NCBI GenBank assembly: GCA_017520705.1
Contig: JAFXFF010000030.1
Span: 1-61,065, forward strand
DNA: 61,065 bases
Direction: 5' to 3'
Source of the DNA: Clostridia bacterium
GTDB taxonomy: Bacteria > Bacillota > Clostridia > Oscillospirales > Acutalibacteraceae
Below are positions 31,244 through 39,419 of the stretch, piece after piece. A program made the position numbers and the translations under genes. The notes below the pieces were generated by a model. The model was given only the letters and a program-made list of their open reading frames with translations. It ran no database searches and was not told where the DNA came from. How positions within the stretch are numbered: the stretch's first letter is position 1; every line of letters begins with the position of its first letter.

Positions 31244-32725
31244 TTAATACAGAATGCTGCGGCCGGGGAATATCGGTTCGCAGGTCAGGTTCATGCGCAG
31301 TTTCCGCAGGATGGACTCGTCGCCGGAGTGCAATATCTCGGTGGAGTGGATCTCACACCCCCGCAGGTTGGGCAGCTGCGCCACAGCGGCGGCGGCGGTC
31401 TCGTCGGTGGCGGCGCAGATGTACAGCGCCGTCAGACAGTCGTCCAACTTGATGGCACTGCTGCGGCTGTCCAGCAGATTGGTTTTTAGGTCAATGATGG
31501 GCTCTAATACCGCGGGACTCATCAGCAGGGCGGCCTTGGGAATATCCGCCAGCACCTTGACGGCATTCAGCACCGCCGCCGAGCAGGCGGAGAGCAGGGG
31601 AGAGGCCTTACCCGTGATGATGCGTCCGTCGGGCAGACGGATGGCGGCGGCGGGAGCCCCTACACGGGCGCTCTTATCCAGCGCGGGCCGTACCACCTCG
31701 CGGTCGGTTTCTTTCAGCCCCAGCTGTTGCATGATGGTGACCAGCTTGTCCACGGTGGCCTGCTGCTCCCGCCCTGTTTTGAGGTCGGTCAGTCCCTTAT
31801 AGTAGCGGCGGATCACCTCCTGACAGCTGGCCTCGCGGCAGACGGCGTCGTCCACAATGGCGTAGCCCGCCATATTTACGCCCATATCCGTGGGGCTGCG
31901 GTAGAATTGGTCGTTGCCGGTGATGCGGGCCAAAATGGTGCGCACGAGGGGGAATGCCTCCACGTCGCGGTTGTAGTTGACGGTGGTGATGCCGTAGGCC
32001 TCCAGATGGAAGGGGTCGATCATATTCACGTCCTGCAGGTCGGCGGTGGCGGCCTCATAGGCCAGATTGACGGGGTGCTTGAGGGAAAGATTCCATACGG
32101 GGAAGGTCTCGTATTTGCCGTAGCCGGCGACCACGCCCCGCTTTTGATCGTGATAGATTTGGGATAGACAGGTGGCCAGCTTGCCGCTGCCGGGACCGGG
32201 GGCGGTCACCACCACCAGCGGCTTGGTGGTCTCGATGTAGGGGTTGGCACCGTAGCCCTCCTCGCTGACGATGTGGTCCACGTCGGAGGGGTAGCCCTTG
32301 ATGGGGCGGTGGATATAGTTGCGGATGCTCAGGGCGTCCAGCTTGCATTTAAACTGATCGGCGGCGGCCTGACCGGTGTAGCGGGTGATGACCACGCTGT
32401 TGACCTCCAGCCCCATGCCTCGCACCATATCGATCTGCCGCAGCAGATCCTGATCGTAGCTCAGGCCCAGATCGGCACGGATCTTGTTTTTCTCGATGTT
32501 GTCGGCGCTGATGCAGAATACCAGCTCTGCCTGATCCGCCATGGAGCGGAGAAGCCGAATTTTGGCGTCCGGCACAAAGCCGGGGAGCACCCGCGCGGCG
32601 TGATAGTCGTCAAAGAGCTTGCCGCCGAATTCCAGATACAGCTTGCCGTCGAAACGGGAGATGCGCTCCAGAATGTGCTCCTTTTGTTTGGTCATATACA
32701 GCTCGTTGTCAAAGCCGATGTTCAC
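31244..32725 (-). CDS. DUF1846 family protein
   Basis: A protein of about 493 residues matching the DUF1846 family of Firmicutes: IGFDNELY near the start, GKLYLEFGGKLFDDYHAARVLPGF, RPIKGYPSDVDHIVSEEG, and a P-loop-like VVVTAPGPGSGKLATCL. The last suggests nucleotide binding. The biochemical role is not established. The start is taken as GTG at 32725 (MNIGFDNEL): an ATG farther upstream, at 32761, lies inside the -10 box of the promoter at 32757-32785 and would not be transcribed. It is first gene of an operon with the SGNH hydrolase. Confidence 0.82.
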   Translation of the reverse strand: MNIGFDNELYMTKQKEHILERISRFDGKLYLEFGGKLFDDYHAARVLPGFVPDAKIRLLRSMADQAELVFCISADNIEKNKIRADLGLSYDQDLLRQIDMVRGMGLEVNSVVITRYTGQAAADQFKCKLDALSIRNYIHRPIKGYPSDVDHIVSEEGYGANPYIETTKPLVVVTAPGPGSGKLATCLSQIYHDQKRGVVAGYGKYETFPVWNLSLKHPVNLAYEAATADLQDVNMIDPFHLEAYGITTVNYNRDVEAFPLVRTILARITGNDQFYRSPTDMGVNMAGYAIVDDAVCREASCQEVIRRYYKGLTDLKTGREQQATVDKLVTIMQQLGLKETDREVVRPALDKSARVGAPAAAIRLPDGRIITGKASPLLSACSAAVLNAVKVLADIPKAALLMSPAVLEPIIDLKTNLLDSRSSAIKLDDCLTALYICAATDETAAAAVAQLPNLRGCEIHSTEILHSGDESILRKLRMNLTCEPIFPGRSILY

Positions 32726-32756
32726 CCATACCACCCCCGACAAAAAATACACATTC

Positions 32757-32785
32757 AGCATAGCATATTTTTTCTTTCAAAACAA
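32757..32785 (-). promoter_or_regulatory. Promoter for DUF1846-SGNH operon
   Basis: Minus-strand TTGTTT (32785-32780), a 17-base spacer and TATGCT (32762-32757). Its position decides the DUF1846 start codon. Confidence 0.65.
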
Positions 32786-32855
32786 GGTGAAAACGCATCA
32801 TTTCTCTATCATTTTTTACATTTTTTCGTCTTTCCGTTTTACCAATAAAAAAAAC

Positions 32856-32884
32856 TTGTCACAGAGCGCATCTTAGTGTATAAT
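32856..32884 (+). promoter_or_regulatory. Strong sigma-A-type promoter for holB-ricT
   Basis: TTGTCA (32856-32861), a 17-base spacer and a perfect TATAAT (32879-32884), 35 bases before the holB ATG. Confidence 0.82.
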
Positions 32885-32919
32885 GAACCTATCTATGAGC
32901 AAAGGAGGGGGACCGACAG

Positions 32920-33900
32920 ATGCAATTTGGCGATTTTGCAGGCAACGCATCCATCAAGCGGCAGTTATCGTCTCAGATTGACGCCGGTCATTATCCCCAC
33001 GCTCTGCTGATTGAGGGCCCTCTGGGCAGCGGACGGCGCACCTTGGCGCGACTCATCGCCCGGGCGGCTTTGTGCCGCCACGGGGAGCATGCGGCCCGTC
33101 CCTGCGGCACCTGCGCCGCGTGTCAAAAGACCGCGCCCCCCGATCTGACCGAGCTGGGCGGCGACGGTGCTACCCTGTCGGTGGACGCCATCCGCCGTCT
33201 GCGGGAGGATGCCTTCCTGCTCCCCAACGAATCCGCCTATCGGGTGATGATTCTCGCCGAGGCGCAGGCCATGACCCCTCAGGCGCAGAACGCCCTCTTG
33301 AAGATACTGGAGGAGCCCCCCGCCCATCTTTTGTTTATCCTCACCTGCGATAAGCGCACCTCCCTGCTGGAGACCATCCGTTCCCGTTGCGTCTGCCTGA
33401 CCCTGGCCCCCACCATGTGGGAGGAGGCTCAGCCGGTGCTCACCACCCGCTTGCCGAAGGAGAGCCCCGAGGAGCTTTGCCGTGCCCACAGTCTCTTCGG
33501 CGGTTGCATCGGGCAGGTCATCGACGGCGTGGGCGACGGCACCTTCCGTCAGGTGCTGGACCTGACCCCCCGCATCGCCGCCGCCATCGTGGCCCCCAAC
33601 GAGGCCGAGCTGATGGAGCTCACCGCCTCTCTGGAAAAAGAAAAACAGCTCACCGTAGGCGTGCTGTCGGGGTTGTCCCTCATCCTGCGGGATGCGCTGG
33701 TGCGCAAATACGGCGGCATCACCACCCTGTCCACTTCCCCCGACGTGGCGGCACAGTTGGCCTCCCGCCTGACGGCACAGCGGCTCACCGCCCTGATGGA
33801 GCAGGTGGAGCAGCTACAGTTTGCCCTCGCCCGCAATATGAATAACAATTTGTTTTTGACCCGCCTGTGCGCGTGCTTGCGTGCCGCCGCAGGTTATTGA
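32920..33900 (+). CDS. holB: DNA polymerase III subunit delta'
   Basis: A 326-residue clamp-loader subunit. The AAA+ domain has a P-loop-like GPLGSGRRT, a zinc module from CRHGEHAARPCGTCAACQK, the delta'/gamma signature YRVMILAEAQAMTPQAQNAL followed by LKILEEPP, and SRC in IRSRCVCLTL (sensor/arginine finger region). The usual Walker A lysine is replaced by arginine (SGRRT), which fits a subunit that need not hydrolyse ATP. The start ATG follows AAAGGAGGGGGACCGACAG. It overlaps the upstream part of the ricT frame but not its chosen start; holB-ricT is a common Firmicutes order. Confidence 0.92.
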   Translation: MQFGDFAGNASIKRQLSSQIDAGHYPHALLIEGPLGSGRRTLARLIARAALCRHGEHAARPCGTCAACQKTAPPDLTELGGDGATLSVDAIRRLREDAFLLPNESAYRVMILAEAQAMTPQAQNALLKILEEPPAHLLFILTCDKRTSLLETIRSRCVCLTLAPTMWEEAQPVLTTRLPKESPEELCRAHSLFGGCIGQVIDGVGDGTFRQVLDLTPRIAAAIVAPNEAELMELTASLEKEKQLTVGVLSGLSLILRDALVRKYGGITTLSTSPDVAAQLASRLTAQRLTALMEQVEQLQFALARNMNNNLFLTRLCACLRAAAGY

Positions 33901-33922
33901 TTACGAAAGGCTGGATGACACT

Positions 33923-34927
33923 ATGTCTATGGTTGTTGGTATCCGTTTTCAGGAAAACGGAAAAGTATACGATTTCGACCCCGGTGAGCTGACCCTGCTG
34001 CCGGGCGAGATGGTGGTGGTGGAGACCGCCCGGGGCATCGAGTGCGGCACCGTGGCCCGCGCCAACCGCACCTGCACCGAGGAGCGGGAGGATCGCAAGC
34101 CTGTTCTGCGCCGCGCCACCGCTGAGGATCGCCGCCGCCACGAGGAGAATGCGCAAAAGGCCCGCGAGGCGATGCGCATCTGTCAGGAGCGCATCGCCGC
34201 CCATGGCCTGGAGATGAAGCTGGTGGACGCGGAGTACGCCTTTGACAATTCCAAGATCACCTTTAATTTTACCGCCGATGGGCGGGTGGATTTCCGCAAT
34301 CTGGTCAAGGATCTGGCCGCCACCCTCCACGCCCGTATCGAGCTGCACCAGATCGGTGTCCGGGACGAGGCGAAAAAGCTGGGGGGGATCGGCATCTGCG
34401 GCCAGCCCTTCTGCTGCTCTCGCTTTCTGCGGGATTTCCAGCCCGTGTCCATTAAGATGGCCAAGGAGCAGGGCTTATCGCTCAACCCCACCAAGATCAG
34501 CGGTTCGTGTGGTCGTTTGATGTGCTGCCTCAAGTACGAGCAGGACACCTATGAGGAGCTGATCAAGATGAGCCCCAAGGTGGGCGCCGTGGTGATGACC
34601 CCCGAGGGACGGGGCGTGGTCACCGACAGCAACATCCTGACGGGCAAGGTCAAGGTGCGTTTGGATAAGAATCTGGACGGTCCCGCCGTGGAGATGATCC
34701 GCGACGATCTGGGCGCCATCGTCCGCGACAGCCGCCCCAAGGCGGAGCCTGTGGCGGAGGAGGCCCCTGTCGAGGAAGCTCCTCGGCAGGAGAAACCCGC
34801 CCCGAAGCAGGAAAAGCCTCGTCCGCCCAAGTCTCAGCAGGGCAATAAGCCCCAGGGGGATAAGCCGCAGGGCCGCACCGACCACCGCCGTCGGGGACAT
34901 CACCCCCGCAATAAGCGGCAGGGTTGA
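33923..34927 (+). CDS. ricT: PSP1 domain protein, RicT/YaaT
   Basis: A 334-residue homologue of B. subtilis YaaT (RicT), part of the RicAFT complex that partners RNase Y in mRNA maturation and influences sporulation and competence. Features are GELTLLPGEMVVVETARGIE, LVKDLAATLHARIELHQIGV and the cysteine pattern GICGQPFCCSRFL ... GSCGRLMCCLKYE, which binds FeS clusters in the complex. The last 70 or so residues are a Glu/Pro/Lys-rich disordered tail. RNase Y itself is encoded at 41027-42592. The ATG at 33923 is preferred; ATG at 33929 is an alternative. Confidence 0.92.
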   Translation: MSMVVGIRFQENGKVYDFDPGELTLLPGEMVVVETARGIECGTVARANRTCTEEREDRKPVLRRATAEDRRRHEENAQKAREAMRICQERIAAHGLEMKLVDAEYAFDNSKITFNFTADGRVDFRNLVKDLAATLHARIELHQIGVRDEAKKLGGIGICGQPFCCSRFLRDFQPVSIKMAKEQGLSLNPTKISGSCGRLMCCLKYEQDTYEELIKMSPKVGAVVMTPEGRGVVTDSNILTGKVKVRLDKNLDGPAVEMIRDDLGAIVRDSRPKAEPVAEEAPVEEAPRQEKPAPKQEKPRPPKSQQGNKPQGDKPQGRTDHRRRGHHPRNKRQG

Positions 34928-34948
34928 CCCGCTTCCTGCAAAAAACAG

Positions 34949-34976
34949 TTGCAATTTTTAAAATCTGTGATATGAT
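34949..34976 (+). promoter_or_regulatory. Promoter for ferredoxin gene
   Basis: TTGCAA (34949-34954), a 16-base spacer and TATGAT (34971-34976), about 32 bases before the ferredoxin ATG. Confidence 0.75.
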
Positions 34977-35008
34977 TAAGGTACACAAGGAAACGGAGGT
35001 GTAAAATC

Positions 35009-35176
35009 ATGGCTTTTGTTATTGGTGATGCTTGCATCGCTTGCGGCGCTTGCGCCGAGGGCTGCCCCGTGGGCGCTATCTCTGAGGGCGACGGCAAGTA
35101 CGTGATCGATGCTGACGCTTGCATCGATTGCGGCGCTTGTGCCGAGCAGTGCCCCGTGGGTGCTATCGAGGGCTAA
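35009..35176 (+). CDS. 2[4Fe-4S] ferredoxin
   Basis: A 55-residue clostridial-type ferredoxin. Two complete motifs, CIACGACAEGCP and CIDCGACAEQCP, each give CxxCxxCxxxCP, and the two halves are near repeats of each other. It would carry electrons for pyruvate:ferredoxin oxidoreductase, hydrogenase and radical-SAM enzymes such as ScfB. ATG at 35009 after ACGGAGGTGTAAAATC; own promoter and terminator. Despite its size the call is secure. Confidence 0.96.
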   Translation: MAFVIGDACIACGACAEGCPVGAISEGDGKYVIDADACIDCGACAEQCPVGAIEG

Positions 35177-35189
35177 TTGCTTTCAAGAG

Positions 35190-35217
35190 AACGGACGGCC
35201 CTTGGCCGTCCGTTTTT
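35190..35217 (+). terminator. Intrinsic terminator after ferredoxin gene
   Basis: An 11-base stem AACGGACGGCC (35190-35200) / GGCCGTCCGTT (35204-35214), loop CTT, then a T-run. Confidence 0.9.
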
Positions 35218-35343
35218 TCTTTGGGAGAATGGGCAACGCCTATTCTCAAGGGGCGGCGAATGTCGCTGGCGGTTTATACTTGTTGTGAGCCGCCTCGGTC
35301 GTCCGGCGTTTTTCTTAAAGAACACTGAAAGGAGGGACAGCGC

Positions 35344-36066
35344 ATGCCCATTACCTATATTCCCGTATACGGCGATACGGTGGCGGCGGTGGACGATACC
35401 CATCGTTTCGGCACCGACGCCATGCTGCTGTCCCATTTTGCTATGTCTTGTTCCGGGGAAAGCGTCTGCGAATTGGGTACCGGTTGCGGTGCCATCGCCC
35501 TGCGGCTGGCCGCCGGGGGACGCCCTGCCTCGGTTCACGGCGTGGATATCCAGCCTGCTGCCATCGCCTTGGCGCAGAGGGGGGCTGATCGCTTCGACGG
35601 CACACCCAAGCCCACCTTCGCGGTGGGGGATTGGCGCGACCCCCGTTCGATTGCCCCTGCCGGCTCTTATCGCCGTGTGGTGTGCAATCCCCCTTATTTC
35701 CCTGCCCACAGCGGCCCCACTGCCCTTGACGAGGCGGTGGCCCTCTGCCGCCACGAGCAGGAGGATACTTTAGACAGCCTGTGTGCCGCCGCCGCATGGC
35801 TGCTGCAGAGCGGCGGACGCTTTTTCCTCTGTCACCGCCCCGAGCGGTTGAGCGAGGTGTTGGCCGCCTTGACGGCCCATCACCTGGAGCCCAAGCGGTT
35901 GCAGGCGGTGCAGAAGCGGACGGACACCGCTCCGTGGCTGTTTTTGTTGGAAGCGAAAAAGGATGCCCATGCGGGCTTATCGTGGTTGCCCCCCTTGGTG
36001 CTGTACACCGACGAGGGAGCCTCCACCCCTGCGATGCAGGAGATCTATCGGGAGGTGACGGTATGA
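35344..36066 (+). CDS. tRNA1(Val) A37 N6-methyltransferase-like (TrmN6/YfiC family)
   Basis: A 240-residue class I SAM-dependent methyltransferase. Motif I is VCELGTGCGAIALRLA, and the amino-methyltransferase signature NPPY (CNPPYFPAHSG) marks base N6 methylation; HRFGTDAMLLSHFA at the N-terminus is typical of the YfiC/YabB group. In E. coli the homologue modifies A37 of tRNA1(Val); the RNA target here is inferred. The gene overlaps rsmI by 4 bases, the same order as yabB-rsmI in Bacilli. It is preceded by AAGGAGGGACAGCGC. Confidence 0.85.
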   Translation: MPITYIPVYGDTVAAVDDTHRFGTDAMLLSHFAMSCSGESVCELGTGCGAIALRLAAGGRPASVHGVDIQPAAIALAQRGADRFDGTPKPTFAVGDWRDPRSIAPAGSYRRVVCNPPYFPAHSGPTALDEAVALCRHEQEDTLDSLCAAAAWLLQSGGRFFLCHRPERLSEVLAALTAHHLEPKRLQAVQKRTDTAPWLFLLEAKKDAHAGLSWLPPLVLYTDEGASTPAMQEIYREVTV

Positions 36067-36905
36067 GCGACTCTATCGGACGGCTGACGCTGGTGGGTAC
36101 CCCCATCGGCAATTTATCCGATTTTTCGCCTCGCGCCATCGAGGCGCTGGAAAATTGCGATTTTATCGCCGCAGAGGACACCCGTGTCACGCTGAAGCTG
36201 CTCAATCACTTCGGCATTACCAAGCCGTTGGTGAGCTATCACGAGCACAATAAGCGGGAGAGCGGCGAGCGTTTATGCGCCCGTCTGTCGGCGGGAGAAA
36301 ACGGGGTGCTGGTCAGCGACGCCGGTATGCCCGCCATCTCCGATCCCGGTGAGGATTTAGTCAATCTTTGCCACCAAAAGGGCATCCCCGTGGGGGTTGT
36401 CCCCGGCCCTACCGCCGTCACCACGGCGCTGGCGCTGGCAGGCTTGCCTACCGGCCGCTTCGCCTTTGAGGGCTTCCTCAGCGTCAATAAGCGTTCCCGC
36501 CGCACCCATCTGGAGAGCCTCAAAAACGAGATGCGCACCATGGTGTTTTACGAAGCCCCCCACAAGCTGAAATACACCTTGATCGACCTGCTGGGGGCAT
36601 TGGGCGATCGCCCCATCGCCTTGGTGCGGGAGATCACCAAGATCCACGAGGAGGTGGTTCGCACCACCCTCTGTGCGGCGGTGGAGAAGTACGAGAGCGA
36701 GGAGCCCCGCGGCGAGTTTGTGCTCATCGTGGGCGGCGCCACCCCTGAGGAGGCGACCCCCGCCACCCCCGAGGAGGCGGCAGAGCTGGCGCGCGCCTAT
36801 CTTGCGGAGGGGATGTCCCCCTCCGAGGCGGCCAAAGCCGCCGCCGCCGACACGAGACTGAAAAAGGGCGAGATTTATCGCTTGCTCATTGCGAAGGAGG
36901 ATTAA
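36063..36905 (+). CDS. rsmI: 16S rRNA (cytidine(1402)-2'-O)-methyltransferase
   Basis: A 280-residue tetrapyrrole-methylase-fold enzyme that methylates the ribose of C1402 in 16S rRNA. Hallmarks are LTLVGTPIGNLSDFSPRA, FIAAEDTRVTLKLL, LVSDAGMPAISDPGEDLV, VVPGPTAVTTALALAGLPTG and YEAPHKLKYTL. The C-terminal 60 residues (AYLAEGMSPSEAAKAAAADT) form the usual small helical end domain. The ATG lies within the preceding gene's GTATGA end, indicating coupling. Confidence 0.95.
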   Translation: MSDSIGRLTLVGTPIGNLSDFSPRAIEALENCDFIAAEDTRVTLKLLNHFGITKPLVSYHEHNKRESGERLCARLSAGENGVLVSDAGMPAISDPGEDLVNLCHQKGIPVGVVPGPTAVTTALALAGLPTGRFAFEGFLSVNKRSRRTHLESLKNEMRTMVFYEAPHKLKYTLIDLLGALGDRPIALVREITKIHEEVVRTTLCAAVEKYESEEPRGEFVLIVGGATPEEATPATPEEAAELARAYLAEGMSPSEAAKAAAADTRLKKGEIYRLLIAKED

Positions 36906-36908
36906 ACG

Positions 36909-37496
36909 ATGAAAGAAATCGGCATTTTGCTGGCTTTGCTGGTGTGTTTTTGGGCGATTATGAAGCTGGGCCGTCGCCACGGTGACGACAGCCGTTCCGC
37001 CCGGTTGATGAAGAAATATAAGGATCTTACCCCCGATCTGCTGGCCCAAACCCCCGATGAGGAGCTGGTGGAGGCGGTGGTGGCTCACGTGTTGGCCGAG
37101 GCCGCCGAGAGCCGCAAGCCTGACCCTGCTTACACGCTGTCCAAGCTGCCCCAGCCCTTTACGGTGGTGTACAGCATCTGGGCGGTGTGCAAGGAGCTGG
37201 CCCACGGCGATTACGCCGCCCTGACCCATACCGCCACCCGCGAGATGGTGGAGCACGCCTGCGACGGTCTGCCTGTGGTTGGCTCTCCCAAGACGGCGGC
37301 CGCCCTGACCGCGTTGGCGGCGGCGTACAAGGCCGACGAGGACACCGCCGCGGCAGAGGCCGCCTTCCACACCGCGGTGGAGGAGGAGTGCCCCCTATCC
37401 CTGTGTGTCGCCTACATCCGTGACCACATCCCTCAGTTGATGGGGGAGGAGCTTGCCGAGGAGACGACTTCGGAGGAGTCCGCCGATGGAGAATAA
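36909..37496 (+). CDS. Membrane-anchored helical protein of unknown function
   Basis: A 195-residue protein with one N-terminal membrane helix (IGILLALLVCFWAIMKLG) and a basic stop (RRHGDD), followed by an all-helical cytosolic domain rich in Ala and Glu. The middle includes FTVVYSIWAVCKELAHGDYA and the tail is acidic (EELAEETTSEESADGE). No known family is recognised. It starts 3 bases after rsmI (GAAGGAGGATTAAACG before the ATG) and overlaps the next methyltransferase gene by 11 bases, so it belongs to this translation-linked operon. Confidence 0.75.
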   Translation: MKEIGILLALLVCFWAIMKLGRRHGDDSRSARLMKKYKDLTPDLLAQTPDEELVEAVVAHVLAEAAESRKPDPAYTLSKLPQPFTVVYSIWAVCKELAHGDYAALTHTATREMVEHACDGLPVVGSPKTAAALTALAAAYKADEDTAAAEAAFHTAVEEECPLSLCVAYIRDHIPQLMGEELAEETTSEESADGE

Positions 37497-38061
37497 GTTC
37501 CCCCTCAACACCTTAGGGCTGAGCCATCAGTTTATGGCTGCCCATATCCGCGAGGGTGCTTTCTGCATCGATGCCACCGCCGGCAAGGGCCGCGACGCTC
37601 TTTTTCTCTGCCGCTTGGTGGGGGAGAGCGGACGGGTGCTGGCGCTGGACATTCAAGCCGACGCGGTAGCGCAGACCACCGCCCTGCTGACGGCGGAGGG
37701 TGTCGCCCACCGCGCGCAGGTGGTGCAGGCCTGCCACAGCCGCTTGGGCGACTACGCCGCCCCCGGGACGGTGGATGGTATTATGTTCAATTTCGGGTGG
37801 CTCCCCGGCGGGGATCACACCACTTTCTCCCACGCCGCCACCAGTGTGGCGGCGGTGAGGGCGGCCCTCGACCTGCTGAAGGTAGGCGGCGTCATGACCC
37901 TGTGCCTCTACTACGGACGGGAAAACGGCACTGCCGAGCGGGATGCTCTGCTGGCGTTTCTTCCCACGGTGGACAGCCGCTGCTATACCGTCATCCGCGG
38001 CGATTTTATCAATCGCACCGGAGACGTCCCTATCCCCGTCTTTGTTATCCGCGAAGCATAA
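37486..38061 (+). CDS. Class I SAM-dependent rRNA methylase, YtqB/MraW-like
   Basis: A 191-residue methyltransferase of the YtqB family: FCIDATAGKGRDALFLCRLV is motif I, VLALDIQADAV motif II, and VDGIMFNFGWLPGGDH the characteristic motif IV; LYYGRENGTAERDALLAFL follows. Family members are annotated as putative 16S rRNA methylases, and the precise target is not certain. The ATG at 37486 sits inside the end of the upstream gene with GGAGGAGTCCGCCG before it. A terminator follows directly. Confidence 0.85.
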   Translation: MENKFPLNTLGLSHQFMAAHIREGAFCIDATAGKGRDALFLCRLVGESGRVLALDIQADAVAQTTALLTAEGVAHRAQVVQACHSRLGDYAAPGTVDGIMFNFGWLPGGDHTTFSHAATSVAAVRAALDLLKVGGVMTLCLYYGRENGTAERDALLAFLPTVDSRCYTVIRGDFINRTGDVPIPVFVIREA

Positions 38062-38094
38062 AAAATCCCGAAGTCGTGCGACTTCGGGATTTTT
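38062..38094. terminator. Bidirectional intrinsic terminator
   Basis: A 15-base stem AAAATCCCGAAGTCG / CGACTTCGGGATTTT (38062-38076 and 38079-38093) between convergent genes. Confidence 0.88.
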
Positions 38095-38096
38095 GT

Positions 38097-38339
38097 TTAC
38101 TCATATTTCACGAAGGGGATGATGGACAGCCACAGGCGGCGTCGACGCTTGATCCAGCGCTTCTTCTCCCGTCCTTCGTTTCGTTTGATTTCGCTGTTGA
38201 GATATCTAAGCTCGCGGTAGAACCAGTTGAGCCACGAAAAGGAGACGATGAGCACCAGGGCTATCACCACCATAATGGCAAACAGTATGGTCAGCACCGA
38301 TTCGTTTCCGGCGGCTAATTTTGTGAGATGCAGAGTCAT
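38097..38339 (-). CDS. Small membrane protein, 80 residues
   Basis: One strong membrane helix (VLTILFAIMVVIALVLIVSF) followed by SWLNWFYRELRYLNSEIKRN and a highly basic region (KKRWIKRRRRLWL), giving an inside-positive cytosolic tail. The stop lies only a few bases from the shared terminator, and GAGGTAATCCATT precedes the ATG. No family is recognised. It lies downstream of the uridine-kinase-like gene and could be on its transcript. Moderate confidence that it is expressed. Confidence 0.55.
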   Translation of the reverse strand: MTLHLTKLAAGNESVLTILFAIMVVIALVLIVSFSWLNWFYRELRYLNSEIKRNEGREKKRWIKRRRRLWLSIIPFVKYE

Positions 38340-38375
38340 AATGGATTACCTCGTTTTTTGAATTCGCTTTTTGGT

Positions 38376-39299
38376 TCATTCCTCGTATGCGCTGCCACCG
38401 ATGAATTCCCGGATGAGGGCGGTGGGGGGCACCAATGTGGGCTCCAACGGCAGAGCTGCCGTCAAGATGTTCATCAGCTCCGCCATATCGGGGTTCTCCC
38501 GCAGGTTGTCTGTTTCCTCCGGCAGAAGGGTGCGGTACACGTTCAGCTCATAGGGGCAGAAGGTGTCGATGTCAAAGGTGGAGCGATGCTTGTAAGGCAT
38601 GATGTATTTCTGCTCGCCCACCTCCACGCTGCGGAACATCGTCAGCGTCTCTGTGGCATCACGTCCCCGTCCGCTTACGTCGCGGAGCATCCGCCTCAGC
38701 AGACGGACGTATTTGGGGTGGAGCAGGGATCCGTCCTGCCCCTCTACACGGGTGCGGACACTGACGTACAGCCGTACCGTTTGGCTCTCGGGCAGGGGCA
38801 CCACGGCGGGGTTGAGTACGTGGATGCCCTCTAAAATAACGATTTCTCCCGGTTTACGGGTGAGGGTGACGCCCGAGGGGCGACACGCGCAGGTGCGAAA
38901 ATCAAAGACGGGCAATTCCACGGCTTCACAGGCGATGATGCGTGTGAGTTGCTCCGCCAGCAGCACCTCGTCCACACGGGCAGGAGACTCCAGATCCAGC
39001 AGCCCCGCCTGGCGCAGAGCGGTTTCCTCGGGGGTTTGGGTGCGGAAATAATTATCCTGGGAAAGGGTGTGGGTCTCCAGTCCGCGACGGTCCAGCTCCG
39101 CCTCTAACATCCGCGCAGTGGTGGTCTTTCCGCTGCCGGATGGACCGGAGATGAGCACGATGGGGCATGTGTCGCGGTGGGCTGCGATATGATCGGCGAT
39201 GGCAGTCAGCCGGCGGCGATAGTCCGCCTCGACCTCATGGATGAAGGCCACGGCATCGGCGCACAGCGCCGCGTTGACAGTGTTCACAGAATGGGTCAC
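38376..39299 (-). CDS. Uridine kinase/phosphoribulokinase-family nucleoside kinase
   Basis: A protein of about 307 residues with a P-loop PIVLISGPSGSGKTTTARML, a following LSQDNYFRTQTPEE (the uridine kinase D-D/N-Y element), and ILEGIHVLN as Walker B. It has a C-terminal region of about 110 residues with SVEVGEQKYIMPYKHRSTFD typical of the larger Udk-like kinases of Clostridia. It probably phosphorylates uridine or another nucleoside. A GTG at 39299 lies 10 bases after GGGAGG and is preferred; the ATG at 39317 overlaps that site. Transcribed from the promoter at 39331-39358. Confidence 0.82.
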   Translation of the reverse strand: MTHSVNTVNAALCADAVAFIHEVEADYRRRLTAIADHIAAHRDTCPIVLISGPSGSGKTTTARMLEAELDRRGLETHTLSQDNYFRTQTPEETALRQAGLLDLESPARVDEVLLAEQLTRIIACEAVELPVFDFRTCACRPSGVTLTRKPGEIVILEGIHVLNPAVVPLPESQTVRLYVSVRTRVEGQDGSLLHPKYVRLLRRMLRDVSGRGRDATETLTMFRSVEVGEQKYIMPYKHRSTFDIDTFCPYELNVYRTLLPEETDNLRENPDMAELMNILTAALPLEPTLVPPTALIREFIGGSAYEE

Positions 39300-39330
39300 A
39301 GAGCTTCTTCCTCCCATAGGCGTTTTAGAT

Positions 39331-39358
39331 AGTATACCACATTTTTACGCAAATGCAA
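39331..39358 (-). promoter_or_regulatory. Promoter for nucleoside kinase gene
   Basis: Minus-strand TTGCAT (39358-39353), a 16-base spacer and TATACT (39336-39331), which lies 32 bases before the preferred GTG start. Confidence 0.7.
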
Positions 39359-39366
39359 AGAGGGAA

Positions 39367-39395
39367 TTGCACATGGATCAAAAATGTGATAAAAT
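39367..39395 (+). promoter_or_regulatory. Promoter for D-2-hydroxyacid dehydrogenase gene
   Basis: TTGCAC (39367-39372), a 17-base spacer and TAAAAT (39390-39395), 24 bases before the ATG at 39420. Divergent from the kinase promoter. Confidence 0.7.
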
Positions 39396-39419
39396 ACAAG
39401 GAGCAAAGGAGGTTTCGCT

